Origin: Gp22-AA3 sp964384905
Lineage (GTDB): Bacteria; Acidobacteriota; Polarisedimenticolia; Gp22-AA2
Reading direction: 5' to 3'
Assembly: GCA_964384905.1 (NCBI GenBank)
Contig: CAYLND010000008.1
Span: 1 to 52,374, forward strand
DNA length: 52,374 nucleotides
The notes under the pieces are model-generated. The model did no database searches, was not told the origin of the DNA, and worked only from the letters and a program-made list of their open reading frames with translations. The translations under genes were made by a program, and so were the position numbers. The first letter of the stretch is position 1; the number at the start of each line of letters is the position of its first letter. Of the stretch, positions 17,065-25,551 are shown one piece after another.

Positions 17065-17182
17065 CTTAGTCCCGAGGCCAGCCGAGCCGTTACGCCATCA
17101 CGATGCCAACGCGTGACCCGGCTGGCGCAGGTAGGGTATGCTCCGCCCGAAACCTATTTGCCGCCGGCCTTTCAGGTGACCC

Positions 17183-17731
17183 GTGAGTCGAGCCTCCGAA
17201 CTCTCCTGGAACGCTAGTGATCGGTCCGCGGAGGTCCCTGCCGGTTCTAGCGGGGACACCGCCGTCGTCGGTCGGCTGCTTTCGAGGGATGAAGGGGCAT
17301 TCAGGGACCTGGTCGGCCGCTACCACGAGCGCCTGCTCCGGCTCGCTCTGACGTTCGTCTCGAACCGGGCCGCGGCGGAGGAGGTCGTGCAAGAGACGTG
17401 GCTCGGTGTTCTCCAGGGGCTGCGCGCGTTCGAGGGCCGATCGTCCCTCAAGACCTGGATCTTCCGCATCCTATCTCGGGCGGGGCACAGGCCGATGCTG
17501 ACGTGCAGGCAGATCACGGGGCTCGTGACGGACTATCTCGAGGGGCGGCTGCCGCTTGGACAGCGACTACGCTTCCAGGTGCACCTGGGCATGTGTCGGA
17601 ACTGCCGGTGGTACCTGTCGCAGATGAAGTCGACGATTCGAACGCTGAATTGGCTGCGCCCCGCGTCGATCCCCGAGGTCCCTGAGGAGATCCTGCGGCG
17701 CTTTCGAGACTGGGGGGGTCGGGCACCATGA
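17183..17731 (+). CDS. Sigma region 2 fused in frame to a zinc-finger anti-sigma domain
   Basis: 182 residues from GTG 17183 (AGGTGA upstream). Residues 30-103 are ECF sigma region 2 (FRDLVGRYHERLLRLAL, AEEVVQETWLGVLQGL, SSLKTWIFRIL). Directly after, at about 109, begins a ZAS-type anti-sigma domain starting MLTCRQITGLVTDYLEGRLP, with the H-x3-C-x2-C site HLGMCRNC. Sigma region 4 is absent. The ATG at 17495 could still start a free anti-sigma protein. The normal order is a full sigma gene then a separate anti-sigma gene, so an internal deletion or a real chimera is likely. The stop overlaps the next ATG (ATGA). Confidence 0.75.
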   Translation: MSRASELSWNASDRSAEVPAGSSGDTAVVGRLLSRDEGAFRDLVGRYHERLLRLALTFVSNRAAAEEVVQETWLGVLQGLRAFEGRSSLKTWIFRILSRAGHRPMLTCRQITGLVTDYLEGRLPLGQRLRFQVHLGMCRNCRWYLSQMKSTIRTLNWLRPASIPEVPEEILRRFRDWGGRAP

Positions 17732-18303
17732 CGTGGATCAAGACGGTCCCTCCCGAGGGCGCGGTGGATGAACTGGGCGAGACGTACCGGGCCATCGCCT
17801 CGTCGCGCGGCGGCGTCGCCGATGTCCACCAGGCTCAGTCCCTGAACCCGCGGGCCCTCAGGGCGCACCTCGATCTCTACCGGGCCGTCGTCTTCCAGCG
17901 CTCGACTCTAAGCCGGACGGCGCGGGAGCGGATCGCCGTCGTCGTCTCCGCCGCTCACCGCTGTGGCTACTGCGTCGCGCACCACAGCGAAGCCCTGCGG
18001 CGGCTGAAGGACGATTCTTCCCTGGTCGACGCGCTCGGCCGCGGCGAGCTGCCGGAGAGCCTCGGGCCGGCCCACCTCGCCCTGCTGCGCTGGGCCAGAA
18101 CGGGAGCGATCGAGCCGGTGCGGACCTCAAAGTCCGACGTGGAGACCCTGCGCACGCACGGGTTCGACGACCGGGCGATCCTCGACGCGGCGCTCACGGT
18201 TGCCTACTTCTCGTTCGTGAACCGCATCACCTTGTTGCTCGGCGTCCGGCTCGAAGAGGATTTCGCCAGGACGTGCGGCGAGGTCGCCGAAGGTGAGCCA
18301 TGA
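17728..18303 (+). CDS. AhpD/carboxymuconolactone decarboxylase-like peroxidase-related protein
   Basis: 191 residues, mostly helical. The AhpD-like core shows SAAHRCGYCVAHHSEAL at about residues 75-91, with the CxxC pair and downstream His of the peroxidase active site. Relatives reduce peroxides or alkyl hydroperoxides using the CxxC pair, with a dihydrolipoyl or thioredoxin partner. The gene is translationally coupled to the sigma/anti-sigma fusion and lies 34 nt before the radical SAM fusion. A redox role alongside the peroxiredoxin at 20839 fits the operon. Confidence 0.8.
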   Translation: MTWIKTVPPEGAVDELGETYRAIASSRGGVADVHQAQSLNPRALRAHLDLYRAVVFQRSTLSRTARERIAVVVSAAHRCGYCVAHHSEALRRLKDDSSLVDALGRGELPESLGPAHLALLRWARTGAIEPVRTSKSDVETLRTHGFDDRAILDAALTVAYFSFVNRITLLLGVRLEEDFARTCGEVAEGEP

Positions 18304-18337
18304 CTGTCCATGATCCCGTCGCGGCTGAGGTCCACGT

Positions 18338-20848
18338 ATGACGCCGATCACCGAGAAAACGGTCTTTCACGCCCCGGCTCTCGTCCGCTACGAGGCGGCC
18401 GGGCTGCCGCTGTTCCTCGACCCCGAATCGCCGAACTGGGCGGCGGTCGAGCCGCGCGGGGCCGAGGTGCTCGGACGGGTGGACGGCGCGACGCCGGTTG
18501 GAGCGATCGTCGCGGGCTATGCGGCCGGCCACGGGCTCGAGGCGGGGAAGGCATGGCTCCACGTCCACGACTTCTTCCGCGAGGTGCGTCGCGCGGGCCT
18601 CGTCTCGGAAACGCCGTTCCGGCGTCCGCCCTATGCGGGACGGATCGCCTACGGGGAGCCGCGGGGTCTTTCAGAGTTCTGGGTCCACACCAACAACTCG
18701 TGCAACCTCACCTGCCGCCACTGTCTCGTATCCTCGGGGCCGGACGGCCTGCCGGGCCCTTCGACGGAGGTGGTGCGGACCGCCCTCCGCGAGGCGCACG
18801 ACCTGGGGGCACGACGCTTCTACTTCACGGGCGGCGAGCCGTTCGTCCGCCGGGACCTCCCCGATCTGATCCGATGGGTCACGGAGGACTTCGGCTCGGA
18901 GCTGATCATCCTGACGAACGCCACCCTGTTCACCGGCCCACTCGTCGAGCGCCTGGCCGGTCTGCCGCGCGACAGTGTCAGGTGCCAGGTGTCCATCGAC
19001 GGCGCCCGTCCGGAGACGAACGATCCGATCCGCGGCGCCGGGACCTTCCGGAAGGCCCTCGCGGGGCTGCGCCTGCTGGCCGAGCTCGGCTTCGAAGTTT
19101 CTCTCACAACGGTCGTCACCGAGCAGAACCTCGCGGAGCTTCCGGACCTGACGCTCCTCGCGAAGGCTCACGGCGCGCGCTCCCAGCACCTCATGTGGTC
19201 CCATCGGCGCGGCCGGGCTGCGGCGGGCGACGATAGATTCTTTCCCGAGGTCCGGCGGATCGTGCGCCATCTCCCCGAGATCATAGAGGCCACGCGACGG
19301 GAAGGGATCGCCCTGGACAATCTGGAGGCGGTCCGCCGCCGCGTGGACGGGCGCCCGGGCGTCAAGTACGACCTCGGGAACGCCGGCTGGGACTGCGTCT
19401 GCCTGTACGCCGACGGCGTGATTTATCCCTCCGCCGCCCTGGCCGGAGAGGAGACCCTCGCCGCCGGCCGGCTTCAGGAGCGCTCGCTGGAGCGGATTCT
19501 TCGCGAGAGTCCGGTCCTGCGGACATTCCGCGAGGCGAGCATCGCCCGCAGGCCGTCCGTGGCGCAGGATCCGCTCCGATTTCTGACCGGCGGCGGCGAC
19601 ATCGAGCACGCCTACCTCTTCGCCTCCTCGGGAAACGGGCGCGCCCCGGACCTCGATGATCGTCTCGCAGCGCCCGACCCCTACTACGCCATCCAGAGCG
19701 CGCTGGTGCGACGCGTCTGGGACGATCTGGTCGCGGAGGCGGCGGCGGGCATCAACCGGCGCAGCGGCTACGACGCGCCGCGCATCGTCCGGGCGATGGG
19801 CGAGACCTCGATGGCGTGCGGCGTGGCGGACGGGGCCCTGGCCGAGCGCGAAGTGCTGACCCTCCACTCGAACTGCGTCCTGTCGTTCGACGTGGACAAG
19901 CCGCGGGCGCTGGTGCGCGCGTTCTACGGCGCCGCGGCCCAAACGCCGAAGGTCGAGCTGTGCTGTCCGACGGCATTCGACGACTCCGAGATCGCTCATA
20001 TACCGAAGGACGTCATCGACCGGTTCTACGGCTGCGGCTCCCCGGTCAGTGCGGCGCAGGTGAAGCCTGGCGAGGTATTCGTCGACCTCGGCTGCGGCGC
20101 GGGAATCGATGTCTTCATCGCCGCGAAGAAGGTCGGCCCGGAGGGAAGGGCGATCGGCGTCGACATGACCGGTCGGATGCTGGAGATCGCCCGGGCCAAC
20201 CAGGCGGTCGTCGCAGGCCGGCTCGGGTACGACCCGACGGAGTTCCGCGAGGGGTTCCTCGAATCGCCGCCGGTCGATACCAGGTCCGTGGACGTCGTCA
20301 CCTCGAACTGCGTCGTCAACCTCTCTCCGGACAAGGGGAAAGTCTTCCGGGAGATCTGGCGGATGCTCAGGGACGGGGGCCGGGCTGTCATCGCCGACAT
20401 CGTCTCCGAGCGCGACGTGCCGCCATCGCTCAAGACCAATCCCGAGTTATGGGGAGAGTGCACCGTCGGGGCCCTCACCGAGGAGGGGTTCCTTGCGACG
20501 CTCGAGATGGCCGGCTTCTTCGGGATCGAGATCCTCAAGAAGACGTACTGGAAGTCGATCGAAGGCTACCCTTTTTCTTCAATGACGGTAAGGGGCTGGA
20601 AGTTCGAGAAGACGGCCGGCTGCAAGTTCATCGGACAGCGGGCCGTCTACCTCGGCCCGCAGAAGGCGGTGATCGACGAAGAGGGACACACGTTTCCGCG
20701 CGGTGTCGCCGTCGAAGTCTGCACCGACACCGCCTTCAAGCTCCGCACGCCGCCCTACGCGGGAACCTTCGCGGTGCTCGAGCCGGGTGCGGAGAGGGGC
20801 GATCTCCAGTCCTCCTCCTGCTGCGGTCCGGAGGGGTCGTGCTGCTGA
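18338..20848 (+). CDS. Radical SAM/SPASM-like protein fused to ArsM-like methyltransferase
   Basis: 836 residues. Residues 10-75 resemble a PqqD-like recognition domain. A radical SAM domain starts near 118 with CNLTCRHC (CxxxCxxC, binds [4Fe-4S] and SAM) and FTGGEPF. A SPASM-like part has WDCVCLYADG. From about 520 an ArsM-type SAM methyltransferase follows: DRFYGCGSP, VDLGCGAGIDV, VTSNCVVNL and LWGECTVGA. These retain the three cysteines that bind As(III) in ArsM. The C-terminus ends SSSCCGPEGSCC, a likely metal(loid)-binding tail. Separate arsM and arsS genes make arsenosugars elsewhere; an arsenic (or selenium/antimony) substrate is inferred, not shown. Confidence 0.75.
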   Translation: MTPITEKTVFHAPALVRYEAAGLPLFLDPESPNWAAVEPRGAEVLGRVDGATPVGAIVAGYAAGHGLEAGKAWLHVHDFFREVRRAGLVSETPFRRPPYAGRIAYGEPRGLSEFWVHTNNSCNLTCRHCLVSSGPDGLPGPSTEVVRTALREAHDLGARRFYFTGGEPFVRRDLPDLIRWVTEDFGSELIILTNATLFTGPLVERLAGLPRDSVRCQVSIDGARPETNDPIRGAGTFRKALAGLRLLAELGFEVSLTTVVTEQNLAELPDLTLLAKAHGARSQHLMWSHRRGRAAAGDDRFFPEVRRIVRHLPEIIEATRREGIALDNLEAVRRRVDGRPGVKYDLGNAGWDCVCLYADGVIYPSAALAGEETLAAGRLQERSLERILRESPVLRTFREASIARRPSVAQDPLRFLTGGGDIEHAYLFASSGNGRAPDLDDRLAAPDPYYAIQSALVRRVWDDLVAEAAAGINRRSGYDAPRIVRAMGETSMACGVADGALAEREVLTLHSNCVLSFDVDKPRALVRAFYGAAAQTPKVELCCPTAFDDSEIAHIPKDVIDRFYGCGSPVSAAQVKPGEVFVDLGCGAGIDVFIAAKKVGPEGRAIGVDMTGRMLEIARANQAVVAGRLGYDPTEFREGFLESPPVDTRSVDVVTSNCVVNLSPDKGKVFREIWRMLRDGGRAVIADIVSERDVPPSLKTNPELWGECTVGALTEEGFLATLEMAGFFGIEILKKTYWKSIEGYPFSSMTVRGWKFEKTAGCKFIGQRAVYLGPQKAVIDEEGHTFPRGVAVEVCTDTAFKLRTPPYAGTFAVLEPGAERGDLQSSSCCGPEGSCC

Positions 20849-21456
20849 ACAGGAGAATCCGAACGATCGCCGCGGGCATGCTCGTGATCGGCGCCTCTGC
20901 GCTGCTGTCCGTGGGGACCGTGGCCGCCGGAGACGGGACGCCGTCCGCGTCGGTCGCCGGGCCGCCCGAGGCCCGGGCGCCGCGGGTCCATGTGGGTCAG
21001 GAGGCGCCCGACTTCGCGTTGCAGGCGCCCGACGGTTCGCGACACCGCCTGAGCGACCTCCGCGGCCGGAAGACCGTCGTCCTGATCTTCTTCCGCGGTG
21101 TCTGGTGACCGTACTGCCGTAAGCAGCTCGGTGAGCTGCAGCAGAATCTCGAGGAATTCCGTAGCGTCGGCGCGGACGTCTGGGCCATCAGCATCGACCC
21201 GCCCGACAAGCTGAAGGAGCTCCGGCAGTCCCTGGGCCTCACTTACCTCAACCTCATGGACCCAGGCTCCGTGACGATCAAACGGTACGGCGTCCTGAAC
21301 GAGGCACAGGGGGAGATTCCCCATCCCACCGCCGTCGTGATCGACACGCGGGGCATCGTTCGATTCGTGCGCGTGGACGAGGACTACAAGAAGAGGCCAT
21401 CCAGCAGGGAGCTCCTTGAGGCGATCGGCCGGATCTCGTCACGATCCCCGTCCTGA
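20839..21456 (+). CDS. Putative selenoprotein: peroxiredoxin-like, UxxC active site
   Basis: From GTG 20839 (GGAGG just upstream; overlaps the preceding gene by 10 nt) to TGA 21454-21456 the frame is open except for TGA at 21106-21108, codon 90 of 205. Read as selenocysteine it gives FFRGVW-U-PYC, matching the RGxWCPYC site of AhpC/TSA-type peroxiredoxins with Sec as the peroxidatic residue. Fold features lie on both sides: APDFALQAPDGSRHRLSDL before, and VWAISIDPP, IPHPTAVVIDTRG after. The N-terminus is a signal or anchor. A perfect hairpin follows the UGA. The product would reduce peroxides outside the cytoplasm. Confidence 0.85.
21123..21139 (+). other. Candidate bacterial SECIS hairpin (second UGA)
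   Basis: GCAGCTC (21123-21129) and GAGCTGC (21133-21139) form a perfect 7-bp stem capped by GGT. The loop begins 24 nt after the T of TGA. A GGU in the apical loop at this distance is the classic SelB-recognised form. Confidence 0.7.
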
Positions 21457-21506
21457 ACCTCGACCGGCTTCATCGCACCAGGGGCATCAAGAGTGCGCCG
21501 ATCGTT

Positions 21507-21550
21507 CGTCACACGACCGTCACCTGACGGAAACCTTCTCGTCATCTCAT
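21507..21550 (+). promoter_or_regulatory. Pho box and -10-like element for the porin-pst operon
   Basis: GTCAC cores at 21508 and 21519 are 11 bp apart; a further GTCAT at 21541 is in phase (22 bp on), with a degenerate unit between. A TCTCAT hexamer at 21545-21550 starts 22 nt after the second core ends. The element faces the porin gene and presumably drives the whole porin-pstSCAB-phoU block. Confidence 0.7.
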
Positions 21551-21613
21551 CGTTGCATTCTCGCGGACGAGACAGGCACAGGAGACGTGAACCCACATGG
21601 AGGAGCGTTGCTG

Positions 21614-22720
21614 ATGACTACTCGGAGAGCCCCCTTGCGGGCCCTGACATGGATCGTTGCTACAGTCGGCATGCTCGGCGGCTCCACATCGCTCGCCCAG
21701 GTCACGCCCGCTGCGGGGTACACGCCTCCCGATGACACCCCGACGATCAAGGTGGGGGTGACGCTGTTCACCGACTACACCTACACGAAGGAGCCCAAGG
21801 CGGTCGACGCCGACGGCAACAAGATCAACCCGGCGGCCTTCAATGTCACTCGCATGTACATCAACGTCACCGGGAACGCCTCCCACAACGTGTCCTTCCG
21901 GATCACGCCCGACATCAAGCTCGACTCGACGGCCGGGGACACGCTGAACGGCAGCCTCGTCTATCGCTTGAAGTATGGTTACGGTCAGTTCAATCTGGAC
22001 GAGAAATGGAGCAAGGGGTCCTGGGTACGGATCGGACTGAACCAGACTCCTTATATCGACTGGCTCGAAGGAATCTACCGCTATCGATTCCAGGGCACGA
22101 TGCTCGTGGATCGCGAGGGGTTCATGAGTCCCTCGGACTACGGATTGTCAACGCACTACAATCTCCCCGGAAACTTCGGCGACGTTCACGCAGGGTATTA
22201 CAACGGTGAGACGTATACGAAGCAGGAGGCCAATGATCAGAAGGCGATCCAGATCCGCGCGACGTTGCGTCCCGTGCCGAACGTGGCCGTCTGGAAGGGA
22301 CTGCGATTGACCGCCTTCTACGACGGGGACCATTACATCAGGAACGACGATCGCACGCGCTTCGTCTACGCCGCCACGTTTGAGCACAAGTACATCACCG
22401 GGGGGTACGAGCATCTGGACGCCACCGACCAATCGACCGGCTTGTCCGCCAGGGTGAAGGCCACCGGGTACTCGGTCTGGGCGATTCCCCGCAGCACCAA
22501 GGGATGGGAGGGGCTCCTACGCTACGACAGCCTGAAGCCGAACAAGACGAACAGCGACACCAAAACGCGCAAGATCGCGGGCGTGGCCTACTGGTTCAAG
22601 ACGCAGCAGGCCCCCGTGAGCGCAGCGGTTCTCGCGGACTACGAAGAGGTGAAGTATGACGTCGGCCTCGGCAAGCCTGACGAGAAGCGCTACGCGATTC
22701 ATACGCTGTTCAATTTCTGA
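21614..22720 (+). CDS. OprP-like outer membrane porin heading the pst operon
   Basis: 368 residues. A signal peptide precedes a long beta-rich chain with alternating aromatic residues (FTDYTYTKE, GASHNVSF-like strands, KYGYGQFNL) and a C-terminal Phe (HTLFNF*), the usual end of a beta-barrel recognised by the Bam machinery. GGAGGAG lies 8 nt before the ATG. The gene is followed 8 nt later by pstS and preceded by a Pho box, so a phosphate or polyanion channel similar in role to OprP/OprO is likely. The family call rests on barrel features and context. Confidence 0.7.
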   Translation: MTTRRAPLRALTWIVATVGMLGGSTSLAQVTPAAGYTPPDDTPTIKVGVTLFTDYTYTKEPKAVDADGNKINPAAFNVTRMYINVTGNASHNVSFRITPDIKLDSTAGDTLNGSLVYRLKYGYGQFNLDEKWSKGSWVRIGLNQTPYIDWLEGIYRYRFQGTMLVDREGFMSPSDYGLSTHYNLPGNFGDVHAGYYNGETYTKQEANDQKAIQIRATLRPVPNVAVWKGLRLTAFYDGDHYIRNDDRTRFVYAATFEHKYITGGYEHLDATDQSTGLSARVKATGYSVWAIPRSTKGWEGLLRYDSLKPNKTNSDTKTRKIAGVAYWFKTQQAPVSAAVLADYEEVKYDVGLGKPDEKRYAIHTLFNF

Positions 22721-22728
22721 GGTGACAC

Positions 22729-23754
22729 GTGGAAACACTTGGAAGCATCCTGAGATCGGTGCTGGTCGCGGCGGCCGCCATCGCGGTGCCGGCGGCGGCG
22801 GGCGCGGTCCAGATCGACGGGGCGGGGGCGACCTTCCCGTACCCGATCTACTCGAAGTGGTTCTCGGAATATAACAAGGTCCGCACCGACGTCCAGATCA
22901 ACTACCAGTCGATCGGCTCGGGCGGCGGCATCCGGCAGCTCACCAACCAGACCGTGTTCTTCGGAGCGTCCGACGGGCCGATGACGATGGAGCAGCTCCA
23001 GGCGGCGCCGGGGAAGATCCTGCACTTCCCGATGGTCCTGGGGGGCGTGGTGCCGATCTACAATCTGCCGGACACGAGCGCCGATCTGAACTTCAGCGGC
23101 ACCGTCCTGGCGGACATCTTTCTCGGGAAGATCACCAAATGGAACGATCCGGCGATCGCCAAGGACAACCCCGGGGTGACTCTGCCGGGGAGCGACATCA
23201 CCGTGGTGCACCGGGCCGACGGCTCCGGGACGTCGTACATCTTCTGCGACTACCTGTCGAAGGTCTCGCCGGAGTACAGGAGCAAAGTCGGCGTCGCCAC
23301 GTCGGTGAACTGGCCGACCGGGCTGGGCGGGAAGGGGAACGAGGGGGTGGCGGGCCTGGTGAAGCAGACCCCCGGGTCGATCGGCTACGTGGAGCTGATC
23401 TACGCGCTGCAGAACAAGATCGCCTACGGCACCGTGAAGAACTACGACGGCAACTTCGTGCGCGCGTCGATCGAGTCGGTCTCCGCCGCCGCCGCCGTGG
23501 CGGCCGACAAGATGCCGGCCGACTTCCGCGTGTCGATCACCAACGCTCCCGGCAAGGACGTCTACCCGATCTCGTCCTTCACCTGGATCCTGCTGTACCA
23601 GAACCCGAAGGACAAGGCGAAGTCGAAGATGATGCTCGACTTCATGAAGTGGGCGCTGTCGGACGGCCAGAAGATGGCCTCGGATCTCGGCTACGCCCCG
23701 CTGCCGGCGAACGTCGCGACCATGGTGACGACCGCGCTGAACAGCGTCAAGTAG
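22729..23754 (+). CDS. pstS: PstS phosphate-binding periplasmic protein
   Basis: 341 residues from GTG 22729 with GAGGTGA just upstream. The signal peptide ends around AAAGA. Mature residues match PstS: IDGAGATFPYPIYSKW at the start, GSGGGIRQL, FGASDGPM and VHRADGSGTSYIF, which supply phosphate ligands in the family. It captures phosphate in the periplasm for the PstCAB transporter encoded next. High GC, normal length. Confidence 0.95.
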   Translation: METLGSILRSVLVAAAAIAVPAAAGAVQIDGAGATFPYPIYSKWFSEYNKVRTDVQINYQSIGSGGGIRQLTNQTVFFGASDGPMTMEQLQAAPGKILHFPMVLGGVVPIYNLPDTSADLNFSGTVLADIFLGKITKWNDPAIAKDNPGVTLPGSDITVVHRADGSGTSYIFCDYLSKVSPEYRSKVGVATSVNWPTGLGGKGNEGVAGLVKQTPGSIGYVELIYALQNKIAYGTVKNYDGNFVRASIESVSAAAAVAADKMPADFRVSITNAPGKDVYPISSFTWILLYQNPKDKAKSKMMLDFMKWALSDGQKMASDLGYAPLPANVATMVTTALNSVK

Positions 23755-23782
23755 CCGCCCCGGGACGGCCGGTGCCGATCGG

Positions 23783-24703
23783 ATGCTCACCGTAAGGCCG
23801 TCCCGCTCCCGCGAGCGCGGCGGCTTCCGCATCGGCACCGGGGTCGTGGCGACCGTGGTTCCTGTCCTGGTGGCGGGGATCGCCGTCATCCTGACCTGGG
23901 ACTCGATCCTCTCGATCCGGCGGTTCGGTCTCGGGTTCTGGCGCCACAGCACCTGGGACCCCGTGGCCGGCGTGTTCGGCGCCTTCCCGTTCATCTGGGG
24001 GACGCTGTACTCGTCCCTTCTGGCGCTGATCCTGTCGACCCCGATCGCACTCGGCATCGCGGTGTTCCTGTCCGACCTGTCGCCCCGGCGGCTGCGCCAA
24101 CCGCTGGTCTTCCTGACCGAGCTTCTGGCGGCGATCCCGTCGATCGTCTACGGGCTGTGGGGCATCTTCGTCCTGGTGCCGGTCGTCCGCCGGATCGAGA
24201 CGCTGGCGCCGGCTTGGCTGCGGCGCGTCCCGCTGTTCGAGGGGCCGCCGCTCGGCGTCGGTCTCCTGGCCGCCGGGCTGATCCTGTCGGTCATGGTGAT
24301 CCCGTTCACCGCCAGCGTGGCCCGGGAGGTCCTCAAGGCGGTGCCGGCGAACCAGCGCGAAGGAGCCTACGCCCTGGGGGCCACGCGCTGGGAGGCGATC
24401 CGGATGGCTCTGTACTACGGCCGCCAGGGGATCATGGGCGCGGTCATGCTCGGTCTGGGGCGCGCCCTCGGCGAGACCATGGCGGTCACGATGGTGATCG
24501 GCAACACGCCGCGCGCCTCGCTGTCGCTGTTCGCGCCGCAGTACACCATGGCGGCGGTCATCGCCAACGAGTTCAGCGAGGCGGCCGACGATCTCTACCT
24601 GCACGCGCTCGTGGAGATCGGCCTGGTCCTGTTCCTCATCACCATCGCCATCAATACGATGTCGCGCCTGCTGATCTGGCGCGTCGGGGCGGAGCGCGCG
24701 TGA
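23783..24703 (+). CDS. pstC: PstC phosphate ABC transporter permease
   Basis: 306 residues with six predicted helices. The permease loop with EGAYALGATRWEAIRMALY is the ABC EAA-type motif contacting PstB. Start ATG 23783 has only a weak ribosome site; 28 nt separate it from pstS. Its stop overlaps the GTG of pstA (GTGA). With PstA it forms the membrane channel for high-affinity phosphate import. Confidence 0.93.
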   Translation: MLTVRPSRSRERGGFRIGTGVVATVVPVLVAGIAVILTWDSILSIRRFGLGFWRHSTWDPVAGVFGAFPFIWGTLYSSLLALILSTPIALGIAVFLSDLSPRRLRQPLVFLTELLAAIPSIVYGLWGIFVLVPVVRRIETLAPAWLRRVPLFEGPPLGVGLLAAGLILSVMVIPFTASVAREVLKAVPANQREGAYALGATRWEAIRMALYYGRQGIMGAVMLGLGRALGETMAVTMVIGNTPRASLSLFAPQYTMAAVIANEFSEAADDLYLHALVEIGLVLFLITIAINTMSRLLIWRVGAERA

Positions 24704-25551
24704 GCCGGACCCTCCTGCGGCGGCGGCTGGTCTCGGTGGCGGCGGTGGGGTTCTGCGTCCTGTCGGTCGTGCTGGCGCTGGTGCCGCTCGGCTTCATCCT
24801 GTTCTTCGTCCTGAAGGAGGGGCTGCCGGCCCTGACCTTCGACTTCCTGACCCGGCTGCCGAAGCCGGTCGGGGAGACGGGCGGGGGGATGGGGAACGCC
24901 ATCCTCGGGTCGGCGATCCTGATCGCCCTGGCCGGACTCATCGCGGTGCCGATCGGCATCGTGTCGGGGATCCACGTGGCCGAGTTCCGCGGCGGCCGCC
25001 TGGCCACGGCGGTCCGGTTCGCCGCCGACGTATTGAACGGCGTGCCGTCGATCGTCATCGGCATCTTCGCCTACAGCATCGCGGTCATGCCGTTCAGGCG
25101 CTTCAGCGCGCTGGCCGGAGGCGTGGCGCTCGGGATCATGATGATCCCGATCATCGTGCGCACCACCGAGGAGCTCCTGAACCTCGTGCCCGGCTCGCTG
25201 CGCGACGGCGCCCTGGCGCTGGGCGCGACGCGCGCGCGCGCCGTGTTCACGGTGATCCTGCCGGCCGCCCTCCCGGGCATCCTGACCGGGGTGCTGGTGG
25301 CGCTGGCACGGATCGCGGGCGAGACCGCGCCGCTTCTGTTCACCGCCTTCAACAACCGATACTGGTCGCTCCGGCTGAACCAGCCGATCGCTTCGCTGAC
25401 CGTGCAGGTCTATACTTACGCGATTTCTCCGTACGACGACTGGCACCGCCAGGCCTGGGCCGGCGCGACCGTGCTGATCGGCGCGGTCCTGCTGTTCTCG
25501 CTCCTGGCGCGCGCGGTGATCCGCCGTCTCGAACGGATGCATCACGCATGA
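24700..25551 (+). CDS. pstA: PstA phosphate ABC transporter permease
   Basis: 283 residues from GTG 24700, chosen because it overlaps the pstC stop by 4 nt. Six membrane helices and the EAA-like loop LRDGALALGATRARAVFTV are visible; a LNGVPSIVIGIFAYS stretch is typical of PstA. The gene overlaps pstB by 4 nt (ATGA). Confidence 0.93.
   Translation: MSRTLLRRRLVSVAAVGFCVLSVVLALVPLGFILFFVLKEGLPALTFDFLTRLPKPVGETGGGMGNAILGSAILIALAGLIAVPIGIVSGIHVAEFRGGRLATAVRFAADVLNGVPSIVIGIFAYSIAVMPFRRFSALAGGVALGIMMIPIIVRTTEELLNLVPGSLRDGALALGATRARAVFTVILPAALPGILTGVLVALARIAGETAPLLFTAFNNRYWSLRLNQPIASLTVQVYTYAISPYDDWHRQAWAGATVLIGAVLLFSLLARAVIRRLERMHHA

Noticed and set aside
17113..17187. Several GTGAC words near the PiT/sigma divergent region
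   Set aside because: They are not in 11-bp phase, so no Pho box was called.
20839..21108. A short peroxiredoxin N-terminal gene ending at TGA 21106
   Set aside because: Same reasoning; a SECIS-like hairpin and the rest of the fold follow in frame.
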